Of a stretch of 64,000 nt of DNA, positions 39,174-51,233 are shown piece by piece. The stretch spans positions 1-64,000 of the forward strand of contig JAGFMI010000018.1 of the NCBI GenBank assembly GCA_021030905.1, given 5' to 3'. A program made the position numbers and the translations under genes. Numbering within the stretch: position 1 is the first letter of the stretch; each line of letters opens with the position of its first letter. The DNA comes from Pyrenula massariospora. Its lineage: Eukaryota; Ascomycota; Eurotiomycetes; Pyrenulales; Pyrenulaceae. Under the pieces are notes generated by a model that saw only the letters and a program-made list of their open reading frames with translations, was not told where the DNA came from and searched no databases.

Positions 39174-40529
39174 CAACAGTCCTCGAAGAGAACTCGTTGA
39201 TGGAGCATTGCAAGGCAAATAAATGCCTGGCAGACGATGATGAATCGACTGCAGGCAGGCACGCTTACTTAACACATGATGCCGTACCCGCTAATAAGAC
39301 TGCGGTGTGCATGGGCCATTCGCCAAGTGGAAGGCAACCGAGAGCGTGGCAGAACCAAGTTCACATCCAGGCAGCCGTCTGCTGTCTACCTCATAAGCCA
39401 AACCTGGAGGCAAAATCTGCAGAAAAGACGCGTCGGCCAAAAATCGTGGCTGGATTCAGCGACTGGGCGCACCCGAACTTGAGCCTCCACCGACCATCTG
39501 ATGGGAGCGATCAGCTCGCAGAGTCGCACAATTCGACACTGGGGATGCCAAGTTGAGGAATAAGATAACCATTATGTTCTGAAAGAGCAGGCTCGCCATG
39601 CATCCGGACGGCAGAAATGGCGTCCATGCTAGCTAAGGGTGGCAATGATGGGAACGATCCCCACATAAATCAGCAATTCCGCGCTCCAATTGTAGGCGTG
39701 CACGGTAGATAGACATATGCGCAGTGTCAATTTCTAGCCTTTTCCGTTCTAGCTCCCGAATATAAAGTTATCGGTGTCGTGTATCTCGACCCTAGCTTCA
39801 ACCTCGCTGGCCATCGTTCTGCCAACGTAAATCCAGACACAGGAGAAGCCTTGCTTGTGATAGCCTGCCCGTACTACACGAAATGCAGCTTACTTCCGTT
39901 GTTCGCGCCAGCAATTTCCGAGCGCAGACCGTCTGGATGCCCAGGCTCGGCGTAGCGAAAAGACCGCCGCACGAGCAAGAGAGAAAAGGAAGGGTCGCGA
40001 ATCAATAATTACCGGATTTGAGCTTGAATGTGTGCTTCTCATCCAGCATGGATCTGTCTGGCTGGCATTCTGCTGAATCACGATGGTAGCCTATCTGTTC
40101 AAGGCAAATAAAAGGGTTGGTCCTTTTCCTCGTACACACCGATTCCCCAGGCAAAAATTGTGCAGAGTTCCTTCTAGCGAGTCAGCTTCGCTATCAATCT
40201 ACGCTCATCTGCACTAGTAAGCCCCTCTCCCCAGTCTGACTGCGATACGATATATCCACCACGATTCGAAAAGACCACCTCAGACTCTCGACATACCAAA
40301 CTTTTGCCCATCATATCAGAAATGGCCAAGGCATCATAGCGAAGCCTTGTTCTCACTTCTAAGATTACTACTTCTAATCGCATAGCGCATTTTGCCGGCG
40401 ACTGCAGTCTCAGTTCAAGTCAAAGGCACTATATCGAAACTGACTCTGGTTCTGGTGGAAGCTTCCTCCAAATCGCGTCTAGCAGATCTGCGAGAGATAC
40501 TTCATGCTTCGAGTGATTATTCGTATCTG
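39174..40529. other. intergenic region between divergent genes
   Basis: The region lies between the hydrolase gene (-) and the permease (+), so it must hold both promoters. Frames of 60-130 codons exist but have no family resemblance and overlap each other. Confidence 0.5.
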
Positions 40530-42798
40530 ATGGCTCAATCCTTTGACTACGAAGAAGCAAGCAGAGCGCAATATGTTAATTACCTAACCCAGGAGGGCGG
40601 GTTGAACCGTATTCTGCGAAAGCATCATATCACCGGTGACCTGCCTCCTCATGCCCAGTATAATAATGCTAATGTCAGTATAGGAATTGCGTTCTCTGGA
40701 ACCGTAGGCATTGGGCTCTTTATCAATTCTGGCGAGATCATCGGGTTGTCGGGAGGCGCTGGTGCTTTTCTAGCTTATTTTTTTGCTGGCAGTATTGCCT
40801 TTTCTGTCATGCTCTGCCTCAGTGAAATGGTATCCATCACACCTCGTGCGGGAGCAATATTCGACTTCCCTAATATCTATTACGACCGAGCTCTGGGTTT
40901 TGCATGTGGCTGGTCATACTGGTCTGACTTTGAGAATTGCCATTTTTTACCTCCAGAGCTGATAGACAGCAGGCTCGCATATACTTGTAGCTGTTGCACC
41001 TTAACAGTTCAGACAGCGATGATTCTCGAGTATTGGAATGTCGAAATAGTAGGAGGAGTCTTCATATGTCTCTTGCCAATGTGGATTGTGAATCTCTGGC
41101 AGAGCGTTATTGTGAGTATGTCACGAGATGCCAAGTTATTTCTGCCTGACATACGTAGGTCTATGGGTGGATAGAATGGACGTTCAAGTGGCTTAAGCTG
41201 GGATTTATTCTGTTTATTTTCATCTTCACAGCTGCAATTGCTGCAGGGCGTGAGCTTGGATCTATCCGTGCATTCATCATGCGCTAATGGGTTTAGTTCG
41301 AGGACAGCATTTCTCCCAACTTCCCGAGAGCACGCGCATTAAAACTCCACCACAGAATTTCCACTTCACTCCAGGATTGTGTTTGATTGATTGGCACGAG
41401 TGTTCCAATAGTAGTCTACACAGTGATACGGGAAACCACATCCAGGGAAATTTCGGCACGTTCATGGGTATATGGTAAGTTCGCGCTTTAATCATCATTC
41501 AATGAGAACCCACCTTTATTCGATTCTTGATCACCATGCTAGTTGAAGGATCTTGGAGCATGGCTCTCAGATCTCGACTAAAAATTGACAGGACAGGCGT
41601 CACTATCGCCCTCTTCGCCTTCATCGGCGTTGAAATTGTGTTCATCACGGCTGGGGAAGCAAAATATCCACGTGCGGACTTGCCGAAAGCCTCGCGATGG
41701 ATCAATGGCCTTGCCTGGCTTATCTATGTCCTTCTCTCATTAGTTGCTGGTACCAATGTTTCCTATGATGACCCATTGCTCGTCCCCTATGGTGCCAATG
41801 CAAATGAATACGTACCTTTTTATGACTTGGACTATTTCCGTGGAATGGACAAAAGCACCACAACGACAGGTATACGGTCACCTTTTCTCATAGCAATAGT
41901 ACGAGCCGGCTTCGGTATACCGCTCCAGGACTTTCTTCATATTAGCTTCTTTCTTGCATCGCTTACCGCAGCGTTGGTATTTCCTGTGTCATCTGGGTTC
42001 TGCTACTGACTACGATCCTAGGAATACAAGCTTCTATGTATCATCAAGAACATTCTACGTGCTGACTTCTACGATGAGTGTTTCATGGGTGAGAGAGCAT
42101 ATGCAAAAGACATCATTTAACAAGTTCCCTCTCTATGCGACGATCACTACGGTCATACTTAGTCTCTTTTCTCTGCTTGCTGCTGTGCATGGCAAGCAGA
42201 ACGAGGTTTGTCAAGACCCCAAATTTGCATTCTCTGCATTGCTCTAATGGGCAGAAAGCTTGTGAGTGCGGTCACTCGGATATCAGTGACCAGTATTCTA
42301 TGTGTGTACATCGCAGAATGTTCGACGTTCTGCCGGTACTTGAAAGGGTAAGCCTCATCACTACCAGTACCTTCGCGGTCTGAGCAACAGCTAAGCTTTT
42401 ACGACTCCTCTAGTATGAAACGTCGCAACAATCTACGTGATGACCATGATTTCTTCAGAGATTACCAGCTATACCGCTCTCCGGGCCATCAACCAGCACC
42501 GGCAATCTACGCCATCGGTACCTGCTCCCTTCTCCTCCTCTTCAATGGTTGGGAAGTCTTCTATCAAGTCAGCCATGGCGTTTTGAGTCATAGCGACATC
42601 GCTTTAGGACTCATCAGAGCCTACTTCGGCCCAGTATACTTTCTCGCTTTATACCTCGGATACAAAATCCAAAAACGGACACATATGAGGAGTTACCAGA
42701 CATTCCCTACTTTATATCATGGCATGCTCGATCAGTATGGTGGCTCTGCCTTACCTTACAGATCTCGCTGGAAACAAATTCTTGCGGAGATGCGGTGA
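40530..42798 (+). CDS. amino-acid permease (APC/YAT family)
   Basis: Predicted 619-aa plasma-membrane amino-acid transporter. Exons: 40530-41111, 41159-41249, 41297-41378, 41424-41474, 41592-41987, 42022-42205, 42259-42347 and 42414-42798 (sum 1860). Family marks are visible: the first membrane helix with GIAFSGTVGIGLFINSG, SEM after helix 2, ALGFACGWSYW, the VYG start after the first intron, the helix with AFIGVEIVFITAGEAKYPR (the conserved GxEi..aaGEa.nPr block), YDDPLL, and SFYVSSRTFY. Introns carry good branch sites, such as GCTAAT before 41296 and CGACTAA before 41591. Two points are odd. About 16 residues around 40965-41012 interrupt a conserved helix without a usable intron. The intron at 41988-42021 is only 34 nt, though it carries CTGAC. 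The gene could be recent, diverged, or starting to decay. An upstream in-frame ATG (40392) would add 46 residues. Confidence 0.75.
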
Positions 42799-44332
42799 TC
42801 TTGTCTTCGGCTAGGAACCTCGTTGAGATCTATCTATGTACAGGAACTTACACTTTATAGAAAGAATTATGTATTCTAAGCTGATTAGATGGCGCATCTG
42901 ACGGTAGATAGTAGTAATTATCATTCATTTTGGAGTCAAAGTTAACTTAATTGACATTTCTGAACTGTGGGTGTCTATGTGCGATTCGCAAGAAATAAAA
43001 AGATCATGAAGCTGGTGTCTATCGTTAGGACCGCTGTAATTGCGAGATGTGGGGTATGAAGGGGAACAACTATTATGTGTATATTGTCTTTATTGCTTTT
43101 GGCATTTTCGAAGCTACCTGTAGCTCGCTCATTTTTTTGTGTTGCATTACGACAGCCGCAGCAGCCCAAATTTGACTTCGACAATGATACGGTGAGTAGT
43201 ACCACCGTAGACAATCTCCGATGTAACGGTCTATGGTGTAAAGATTTGGCACACTTCTAGACTACGGCTTGCTACTGGTGGCTCACAAAGTTCGTGCTCC
43301 ATGACTTTTACTCGCTATCTCCTCCAATGTGGTTGGCCAAACTTGAGTCTTCAACGATCCGTGGTTGTTGCTGCTATTTTCGCTCCTTTCTGTAAGACAT
43401 CACGAGTGCGCTTACTGGCCTTTCGTATGCTGTCATCTAAGTGTAATAAATAAGTTGAAATCCTGAGACGTGTTGACGTTATCGCCATTTTACTGTCTCG
43501 TCGGGCAGAGGCGCGGAGTAAATCCGGTACCTAAGTAAGGCCACCCACAGCCTACTCAACGATACAAGATTCTCTACGAGCGCTGCTTATTTCTACTATC
43601 TCCCAGGGGATCAGACGGCGCCGAGTCAACAAAAGTACTCCATCTCTCACTCGTTCACATTCGCCCAAAGTCTGTGAAGCTAAATCTAGCAAGTGCACTG
43701 CCATCTCGAAAACGTGCCGATGCAAACCAGTCTTGGCATTCCAGGCTGAAAGACATTGCCATCCTCTTGCGAGCCTCGCCACTCCCGCAACCTGAAAAGG
43801 CAGGCGGCGTTGAAGACACTCACAAGGCTCTCTTCAAAGGCCGCACGGCTTTCCCATGCTACATACGTAGGTTCGTATACGCAGATTCCCATACGCCAGA
43901 GTTCTCCTCTTCTGTATGCAGGTTACACTGCGCAAGGCAATCTGACCGCCGACCCGTATATGTACTAAGTATGTGATAGATCGTCAGGCGAAGAGCTTGC
44001 ATTAACCATGACAAGTCAGGCTGCCGTTGCAAGTGATGTGGTCCTTACTTATGTCCTCCTTGGCTGCCTTTTGAACTTAGGATAGATCACCGGCATATCG
44101 GTTTCAACCTGACCTGATCTCGCTTCCTTCTAAATCACTTGTCAGAATGATATAGTAAGATTCTAAAGTATCGCAAAATCTCTTGTATCCTCTTCGTCCA
44201 GATCGCCCCCAATGGATGCCAAAGATTTTTCTGAAAAGGATCGCTACCACGACTGGCGTCTTGATGGCCTCTGCGTTATCTCGCCTACAGTAACTCAGAA
44301 TACCTAAACTTCTGGGAGCTCCAGATGCCAAT
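42799..44332. other. intergenic region, no supported gene
   Basis: 1.5 kb downstream of the permease. Overlapping short frames exist near 43550-43980 on both strands, but none continues across plausible splice sites and none resembles a family I know. It presumably includes the promoter of the CorA-like gene. Confidence 0.5.
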
Positions 44333-45820
44333 ATGAAGATCTTTCTCACAGACCTCGATGCTGAGGTCCAAATAAATAATCCCGTCGAACTACTCGGCTA
44401 TTCTAGGAAGGCGGAAGATGGTCGAAAATATTCAGTCTGCATCCTTGAGAACATATCTCCTGAGTACGTTAATATCCTTGGACCATCATGGGACATTGAC
44501 CCAAAATTCTTTCTCCAACATGAGTCGAATCCTGAACCACGGCAGCTGTGGGACAATCGCCGTTATACTTGGGCTGAAGACCCATCAACGGAGGCTTCGC
44601 AGCGGGATGTTTCTAGCTTTGGATATTTGGACGGAATATACGAGTATCATGGTCTACACGTGCCATCGACAGGATGGTTATCAAATTCACCAAACCATCT
44701 ATACCGACACTGCCTCCAAGGCAGTTCCTACCCCATCCAATCGAATACCCGAATATCATATTGTAGGGTCAATCGTTGGCTATGTAAGGGAACATGTACC
44801 TCGAAACATAAAAATTGACGACTGATACTAAATGCAGACCTGTTTCTTGTTGACACAACCCTTGATATTGCATGGCTTCCTGGATCGGTGCCTACTCTCA
44901 GACTCCTCTACTCCATGAATCGTGGCGGAATGCAACTCCCTGCTCTGATCCCTGCCCAGAAACCCGGCAACCGTTATGGCACCCATGACCTGTTTGAGAT
45001 TTTGAAGAATTTCTTCCGCCATGCCTGGCATTTTGACGTCCTCTTTTTCCTTCCCTGTCGTTCTAATGGCGTCAGCTCGGCCATCGCAGTTCCTGACTCA
45101 TCACCAGCGAAGATAATACCACCTCATGCTTTCATTTACCTGCTCTCCCATTCTGTCCACGAGTCTAACCTCCGGCTCCTCAAAGCCGAGATTTCTCAGA
45201 TATCGTTCCATTCGATCCGCCACCCAGATCCAAACGTAAACGACAAACTACACGATCTCCGCCAATGCTTGTCTATGCTTGAGGCTAACGTCACTGAAAC
45301 CATCAATTATGTCCCAGAGAAGGTGAAAACGTATTTCTCTTCCCACCACCCCTACTATACCCAGCCTCGCTACTACGCGCGCTATCAAACTCCAATTGAA
45401 GAACACGAGCGCGTCCTTGCTGCGGCAAAGGAACTCTCACTTTTTCTCATGCAGACGTTCCAGTTGTCGATCTCATCTACCGTGATCCATGAGTCTCAGG
45501 TCAATGGCGAGCTCGCCCGTAGGTCGACCCAGGTCACTCAGCTGGCTTTCATCTATATACCTCTAAGCTTCGTCACTGGAGTGTTCGGGATGAACGTTGT
45601 CGAACTGAATGGGCAGGGAGTACACATCTGGGTCTGCTTTATTGCGTTCGCAGTCGTCACCGTGGTCACCGCAGTCGTGTTTGTCGTCTTGCATTACGGG
45701 CTGGGCAGCCTCTGCCTAGGCAGAAGCATGCGGGGAAATCACTGGATGCTAGGAAGGGCTGGTCGCGCCGGAAGGTCCCCGGTTCATGAAGCAAACCAAC
45801 AGGAAACGTTGATGGCGTAG
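44333..45820 (+). CDS. CorA-like Mg2+ transporter family protein
   Basis: Predicted 477 aa from two exons, 44333-44783 and 44838-45820. The intron is 54 nt, with GTAAGG at its start and CTGATACTAAAT before AATGCAG. The first 170 residues carry marks of the large fungal CorA-like family: the NILGPSWDIDPKFFLQH region, FGYLDGIYEYHGLH, and NTRISYCRV at the splice. The long middle is helical. The C-terminus has the signature GMN at residues 401-403 at the end of membrane helix 1 (LAFIYIPLSFVTGVFGMN), then a second helix rich in Val/Ala (about 412-437) and a basic tail. Family knowledge: CorA proteins form pentameric divalent-cation channels. Many fungal members of this divergent branch have unknown substrate. 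The start ATG is the first in frame; an extra upstream exon cannot be excluded. Confidence 0.8.
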
Positions 45821-46621
45821 AAGATGTTGACTCAATCCCTCCACGCCGATGGCCGCTCACACCAGGTATCAGAAAGACCTCTGTTTCTCGCTCATCAGTC
45901 TCATTTGCTCGACCGGCGAAGGAGGGTACAAGATTTGTGTCGTGTTTGGGGGTTAGCAAAGACTGCACGTGAAAGTCGGTAACAGAGATCTGTACGATGC
46001 GAAAAGACCTTACCACAAGATCAAAAATTCGACGACTATAAAATATCACTGTCGTGTGAGCCAAAGTTAGCGAGTGCAATATTAGAGGAAGGTGGAGATA
46101 CCTACACAGAATCCACACATATTGGTCCATCAGCGGTCGATTGTATAACCATTTTGGCCCATTCGTGCAATATTAGGAGCGAATAATGGAGTCAAAGGGG
46201 CTTTCAGGGCAGTTCAAGATACATCATATCATTCATTACAAACTTTTCTACAACCTGAACACCACCGTCTCAGACTATTGCTATTGTCCCGTACCATAGA
46301 TTGGCCACGGCAAAGTTTAATTCATCGACTTGTAAGTACTTGTATTATAACTGCATTGTTTGGTAGTGACTTTAAAAAGCATCAAGAATAACGTTGAAAT
46401 TGGCTGGAATAAGTAAAGCCGGCCTGTCTGACCTGCTCCCATGCGGTAGAGACTGTATGTAAACTATCTGGATAAAGTAGATAGCAGGTACTATTCCTTC
46501 TGTTGCCAGAGTTAAAGAGCGCATTGCTAAAAGCTTCAATACATAAAAAGCTTATCAGCCATAAGAAAACAACGCAGACAGCTGGCCAAGATGGATCAAC
46601 TAAGAATTTGCTTGGGTGAGC
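45821..46621. other. intergenic region between convergent genes
   Basis: The 3' flanks of the CorA-like gene (+) and the small minus-strand gene meet here. A 154-codon minus frame over 45666-46130 is the shadow of the CorA-like coding strand plus flank and is not supported. Confidence 0.5.
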
Positions 46622-47156
46622 TCAGGCTGCAACATAACCGTTGCTGGGAAGTCCTTGAGCATGAAAGACGTCCATCGCTTGCCGTTTCTGGCGTTGGAGG
46701 TAGGAAACCTCCTGGATAGGGCCATCAAGAATATCGTCCACCTGATTTTGTGGAATGATGGCGACTTGTGGGTCGACAAAGTAGTTCCTGGTGGCCATTG
46801 GAACCTTCAAGTAAGCATCATCGAACGCCACGCGAGCCGCAGTAAGGTCCACCAGGGAATCATGTGAAAAGTCCACCGTAACCTTGGCTTGAGAGTGTGC
46901 TCCACTTTCATAGAACCAGTCGACGGGGATGAATAATGAGCCTTGAAGTGCAAGTGATGGACGTTCAATGGCCCAACGACGAAGTTGATGGAGCACACTC
47001 AGACCGCGTAGCTTGATCCAGTTCGGCAGTATGCTCTAGCAATGGAAGGACAATTGATGATAAATTACTAAACCCGTCTATCGAAAAAACCAAACAAGCC
47101 ACGTAAGACCGCAGATAACATCTAAGAAAGTCTCCTCTGCGATCCGTGTACAACAT
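46622..47156 (-). CDS. hypothetical protein, 155 aa
   Basis: Two exons fit, 47156-47103 and 47035-46622. The 67-nt intron begins GTGGCT and ends TTGCTAG, and joining the exons keeps the frame open (156 codons with stop). The product reads like a soluble globular protein (…WAIERPSLALQGSLFIPVDW…FSHDSLVDLTAARVAFDDAY…). It has no signal peptide and no membrane helix. I do not recognise a domain. It lies 287 bp downstream of the eIF4A stop on the same strand, so it needs its own promoter in that gap or in the eIF4A 3' region. It could also be a remnant or an untranslated stretch. Confidence 0.4.
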
Positions 47157-47442
47157 GCAACAGTAAAGCTTTCAGCTCCTCTGTCTTGAGAGACCAAGAT
47201 AACAGGCGCGATTGAGCATAGCGTCGTCACCACCTCCGCTTGCGAACGTTGAAACAGGAAAAGAGAACGAGACTAATGAAAATGGACACTTTTTGTGAAC
47301 GAGTCGAGCCAAGCAGTCAGTCGAGAGCAATGTGTGCGTCATCCCACTTTTCCCATAACGTTCTTCTTTGCAACAAACTCCCCTGAAATGCCTTCAAAAC
47401 ATAGAAGAAATCTCGAAGAAGAATGCTGCAATGCGAAGCGGT

Positions 47443-48943
47443 CTAAATGAGATCTGTAGAACACTTGGTTAGAGCTCATTAATAACTTCATAGTTCAAAT
47501 GATGCTTACCGGCAACGTTCATTGGCATCTCCTCAATTTGAGTGCTGTAAAATTGCTCGATTTCTCTCATCATTCGTACATCATCCTGGGTAACGAAATT
47601 GATAGCAACACCTTTCCGGCCAAACCGACCGCCACGACCGATACGGTGGATGTAGTTCTCGCGGTTAGCTGGCAAGTCATAGTTGATGACCAAAGATACT
47701 TGTTGAACGTCGATACCACGGGCAAGCAGGTCAGTAGCGATCAAGACACGGGAAGAGCCAGAACGGAACTCCTTCATGATAACATCACGCTGAGCTTGTT
47801 CCATGTCTCCGTGCATCGCAGAGACAGTGAAATCACGAGCGGTAAGCTTGTCGGTAAGCCAGTCAACCTTTCTCCGGGTGTTGCAGAAAATGACTGCTTG
47901 AGTAATGGTGACGGTCTCGTACAGATCCGAAAGGGTATCCAGTTTCCAATCTTCCTTCTCAACAGCAATGTAAAATTGCTTAATACCTTCAAGAGTGAGC
48001 TCAGCCTTTTTGACTAGGATACGAACAGGGTCGCGCATAAATTTCGTTGTGACTTCAAGGACATCCTGAGGCATGGTAGCAGAGAGAAGGACCACCTGTG
48101 TAGATTGAGGGAGAAGCTGGAAGATATCGTAGATTTGCTCTGTGAAACCACGCTACACGTTGTCAGTTTACCAGCTAATCATAGGAACATCGCTCAACAT
48201 ACGGAGAGCATCTCATCAGCTTCATCAAGAACAAACATCTTCATGCTGTCAGTCTTCAGAACACGACGTTGAATCATATCCTGGACACGACCAGGAGTGC
48301 CGACAACTACTTGGGGGCCATCCTGAAGAGCTTTCATGTCCTCTCGAACATTGGTACCACCAATGCAAGCATGACATTCGATGTTCATGAAGTCACCAAT
48401 GGCGACAACAACCTTTTGAATCTGTTGAGCGAGTTCGCGAGTCGGTGCGAGAATGAGCGCTTGGCAGGCCTTAATTTGGGGGTCGATCTTCTGTAGGACT
48501 GAGACAGAGAACGTCGCGGTCTTTCCGGTACCTGATTGGGCCTGAGCGATGACATCTGAGCCTATATTTCTCGTAAGCGCGAGTTGTGGCGACAAGTATT
48601 AGAATATAAAATACCTTTGATCACAGGCATGATGGCTCGCTGTTGGATAGCAGAAGGTCTTTCAAAACCGTAGGCATAGACACCTGGAAAAACTTAATAT
48701 ACATCCATGTTGACGATACGTGATGTATACCTCTGAGAAGCTCGCTCTTTAGGCTCATCGCATCGAAGGAGTCGGTGACCTCATCGTAGTTAGACTCGAT
48801 TTGACCTGCTCGTGGGTATCTGTCAGCGCTGGACTGTCGCACCTTGGCCGCAGTGCGACCAAAAAAATTTGGTTGAACTTTGCGAGGCATCAGCTTGACT
48901 TACCCTCGGGAATCTCCTCGAGGCCTTTGTCGTTAGCAGCCAT
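47443..48943 (-). CDS. TIF1: ATP-dependent RNA helicase eIF4A
   Basis: Predicted 398 aa, full length for the family. Six exons: 48943-48904, 48805-48731, 48683-48615, 48561-48203, 48152-47510 and 47453-47443, exactly 1197 nt. DEAD-box motifs in order: Q motif ([12 protein letters not shown]), motif I AQSGTGKT with Lys75, [13 protein letters not shown], motif II DEAD at 174-177, motif III SAT at 205-207, [14 protein letters not shown] and [10 protein letters not shown]. It ends NVADLI, the usual eIF4A C-terminus, which is reached only through the last 56-nt intron. It acts in the cytoplasm as the helicase of the eIF4F cap complex, unwinding 5' leaders for scanning. Five introns, several near the 5' end, are typical for this highly expressed gene. 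Divergent promoter shared with the F-box/JmjC gene. Confidence 0.97.
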
Positions 48944-49481
48944 GATTGCGGGATTGGATTTCGCAGATCAACAGCAGCGGCTGTGATCTGACGAGCGTGT
49001 GGTGGGGTTGTGAAAATTGAGCGCTACCCTGTGGATAGCGCGAACGAAGTGAGTATGTGCGAAAGTAAATATCAGATATTCGGATTCTCGTAACGAGAAT
49101 CGATGAACACTGGGGAGGTGTTGTTCTAAATCTTTGGTGGGCAACAGTGGTGGAGGAGGAAGGTTGTGGCGCGGGCAGGCAAATTTATCTTTTTCGAAAT
49201 TTTGATATTCCGCATTTCCAGGCCGTCACGTGCTCGGGCTTGGCACGCTTCTCTCGCCGCGCTATGGAACACGATCGCACAAGGCTCGCCCCCTACCAAT
49301 AAAACTGCGGTCCTAGAGGCAAACTCGCTCCTCCGTGACTCAGACTAACCCTAATGAATCACTCTCTCGCACTCACTAGATCTTTTTGCGATCACACTGG
49401 ACATGTCGATGAGTCACTAAGAGTCCACCAATCCTACTGCGCCGTCTTCCTGGCAATTAGACGTGAGAGAACAGCCTCAGG
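48944..49481. promoter_or_regulatory. divergent promoter, eIF4A / F-box-JmjC gene
   Basis: A 538-bp gap between two ATGs pointing away from each other. It contains a 19-bp inverted repeat (49083-49101), a telobox-like AACCCTAA (49347-49354), and short frames without support. Confidence 0.6.
49083..49101. promoter_or_regulatory. 19-bp inverted repeat GATTCTCGTAACGAGAATC
   Basis: Two perfect 9-bp half sites around a central A, 140 bp upstream of the eIF4A start. A half-site (CGTAACGAGAAT) recurs at 51138-51149, just after the stop of the F-box/JmjC gene. The form fits a dimeric DNA-binding protein, but no factor is known to me. Confidence 0.4.
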
Positions 49482-51128
49482 ATGGGCCTTGCGAATGGAG
49501 ATGTACCTCACGGAGATCCAAGGGGCATTGCTTCTCACCCACTAGGTGTCCGACCCAACGGTAATGCCTTGACATCCTCTACAAATTTGCGGAGCAGCAT
49601 GGGGCTATTCTCCCGGTTGCCAGACGAGCTGCTCCACATTTGTCTTGAATGGCTAGATCCCAGGTCGCTTTTGCACCTAGGTAGCGCATGTAGAGCTCTT
49701 TTTGCCTTCACCACAAATGACGAACTTTGGCGGAATCTTTTCATGGAGTAAGTAATCTATTGAATGCCAGCAAACTACCTTTTCACAATCTAATGCTAGA
49801 ACGGTGTACATTTCATCGTGGTTGGCTAGTATGTGTAGGCTTCCCTGAATGCTTTTCTCCTTCGGATTATCTATCAACTCATCCTATCCATTCCTAAGGG
49901 CCAGCCTTGATATGGCCCTAAGCATTGTCATCTTGCGTCCATTTAATTTATCACCTGGCGGCTAATCCCGAGCAGGAGTCCACCGAAGCAATTCGAGTGG
50001 CAAGGCACGTGGAAGTCGAGTTTCCTAAATCTTCACGGTGGCTCGGCGTCGCCAGACTGCAGTGATCTTTTTTCGGATGTACTTTATCGCCCTTTCCAAT
50101 GTTCTCAGACTGATCTCTCTCGAGTTGCTGAAAACATACCGCAAGTCAATAAAATCTGTCGCATGTCAGACGTGTCTTCAAAAGATTTCTCACAAGTGTG
50201 GTCGGATCGGCCATTCATACTTACAAGCCCAGTCAAAAGATGGCCATGCTTCCGCGACTGGAACATAGACGGCCTGCTTTGTTGGTATGGTGATACCATT
50301 TTCCGCGCCGAATCTGTCGATTGGCCGCTCAAGAAATATGTTGATTACATGACGAACACAGCGGACGAAAGTCCATTGTATCTATTTGACCGCAGCTTTG
50401 TTGAGAAAATGGGCATAAAACCCGGGAGAGATGGGGACACGTACTGGGCCCCAGATTGCTTCGGGGAGGACCTTTTTGCATTCCTTGGTGACCAGCGGCC
50501 TGATTCTCGATGGTTGATCGTTGGTCCGAAACGGAGTGGCAGCACCTTCCACAAGGATCCAAACGCGACAAGCGCTTGGAATGCTGTTATCACCGGCTCC
50601 AAGTACTGGATTATGTTCCCGTCAAGAGTGGGCTTGCCGCCACCGCCTGGTGTGTACGTGTCAATTGACCAAAGCGAAGTGACGAGCCCTCTCAGCATCG
50701 CGGAATGGTTGTTGACTTATCACGAAGAAGCGCGGCATACCCCTGGTTGCCTGGAAGGCGTTTGTCATGCAGGCGAGGTTTTGCACGTACCATCCGGCTG
50801 GTGGCACTTAGTCGTGAATTTGGAGGTTAGCATTGCTATTACTCAGAATTTTATTCCGGAAGCGCACCTAGGGGCAGCATTGGCGTTTCTTAAGAACAAG
50901 AGCGAGCAGGTGTCTGGCTTCACCAAGGACGTGAAAGACCCATACAAGGTTTTTGTGAACAAATTAGAAGAAAAAAGACCGAATCTAATCAGGACGATGG
51001 AAGAGAACCAGAAAAGAAAACGAAAATGGGATGACGTTATACAAGACAACGGAGATTTCGAAAACAGAAATGGGGAGCCGTTTAGTTTCGGGTTTTGCGG
51101 CGACATATCAGATGAGGACATCCCGTAA
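49482..51128 (+). CDS. F-box and JmjC (cupin-like) domain protein
   Basis: Predicted 472 aa from two exons, 49482-49747 and 49976-51128. The intron is 228 nt, begins GTAAGT and ends GCTAATCCCGAGCAG. Residues about 42-88 form an F-box (LPDELLHICLEWLDPRSLLHLGS…LWRNLF). The rest is a JMJD6-like JmjC/cupin_8 fold. The Fe(II) ligands are visible: His281 and Asp283 in FHKDPN, and His366 in SGWWHLV. Lys298 in GSKYWIM is the likely 2-oxoglutarate contact. The Lys/Arg-rich stretch near 430 (KRKRKW) may be a nuclear signal. Family knowledge: Fe/2OG-dependent hydroxylase or demethylase whose F-box could link it to an SCF ubiquitin ligase. The active site is intact. A later start at residue 40, right before the F-box, is possible. 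Confidence 0.9.
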
Positions 51129-51233
51129 GTAGGCTATCGTAACGAGAATATTTCGGACAACGAAAGGATAGAGAGCACTGGCGTGGTGAAGTCGAATACA
51201 GCCCCAAGATTCCGTTATCGCTTGTAAGCATGC

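Noticed and set aside
45666-46130. 154-codon minus-strand frame
   Set aside because: It overlaps the strongly supported last exon of the CorA-like gene on the other strand and shows no family pattern.
47499-48017. 172-codon plus-strand frame
   Set aside because: Antisense shadow of the long eIF4A exon.
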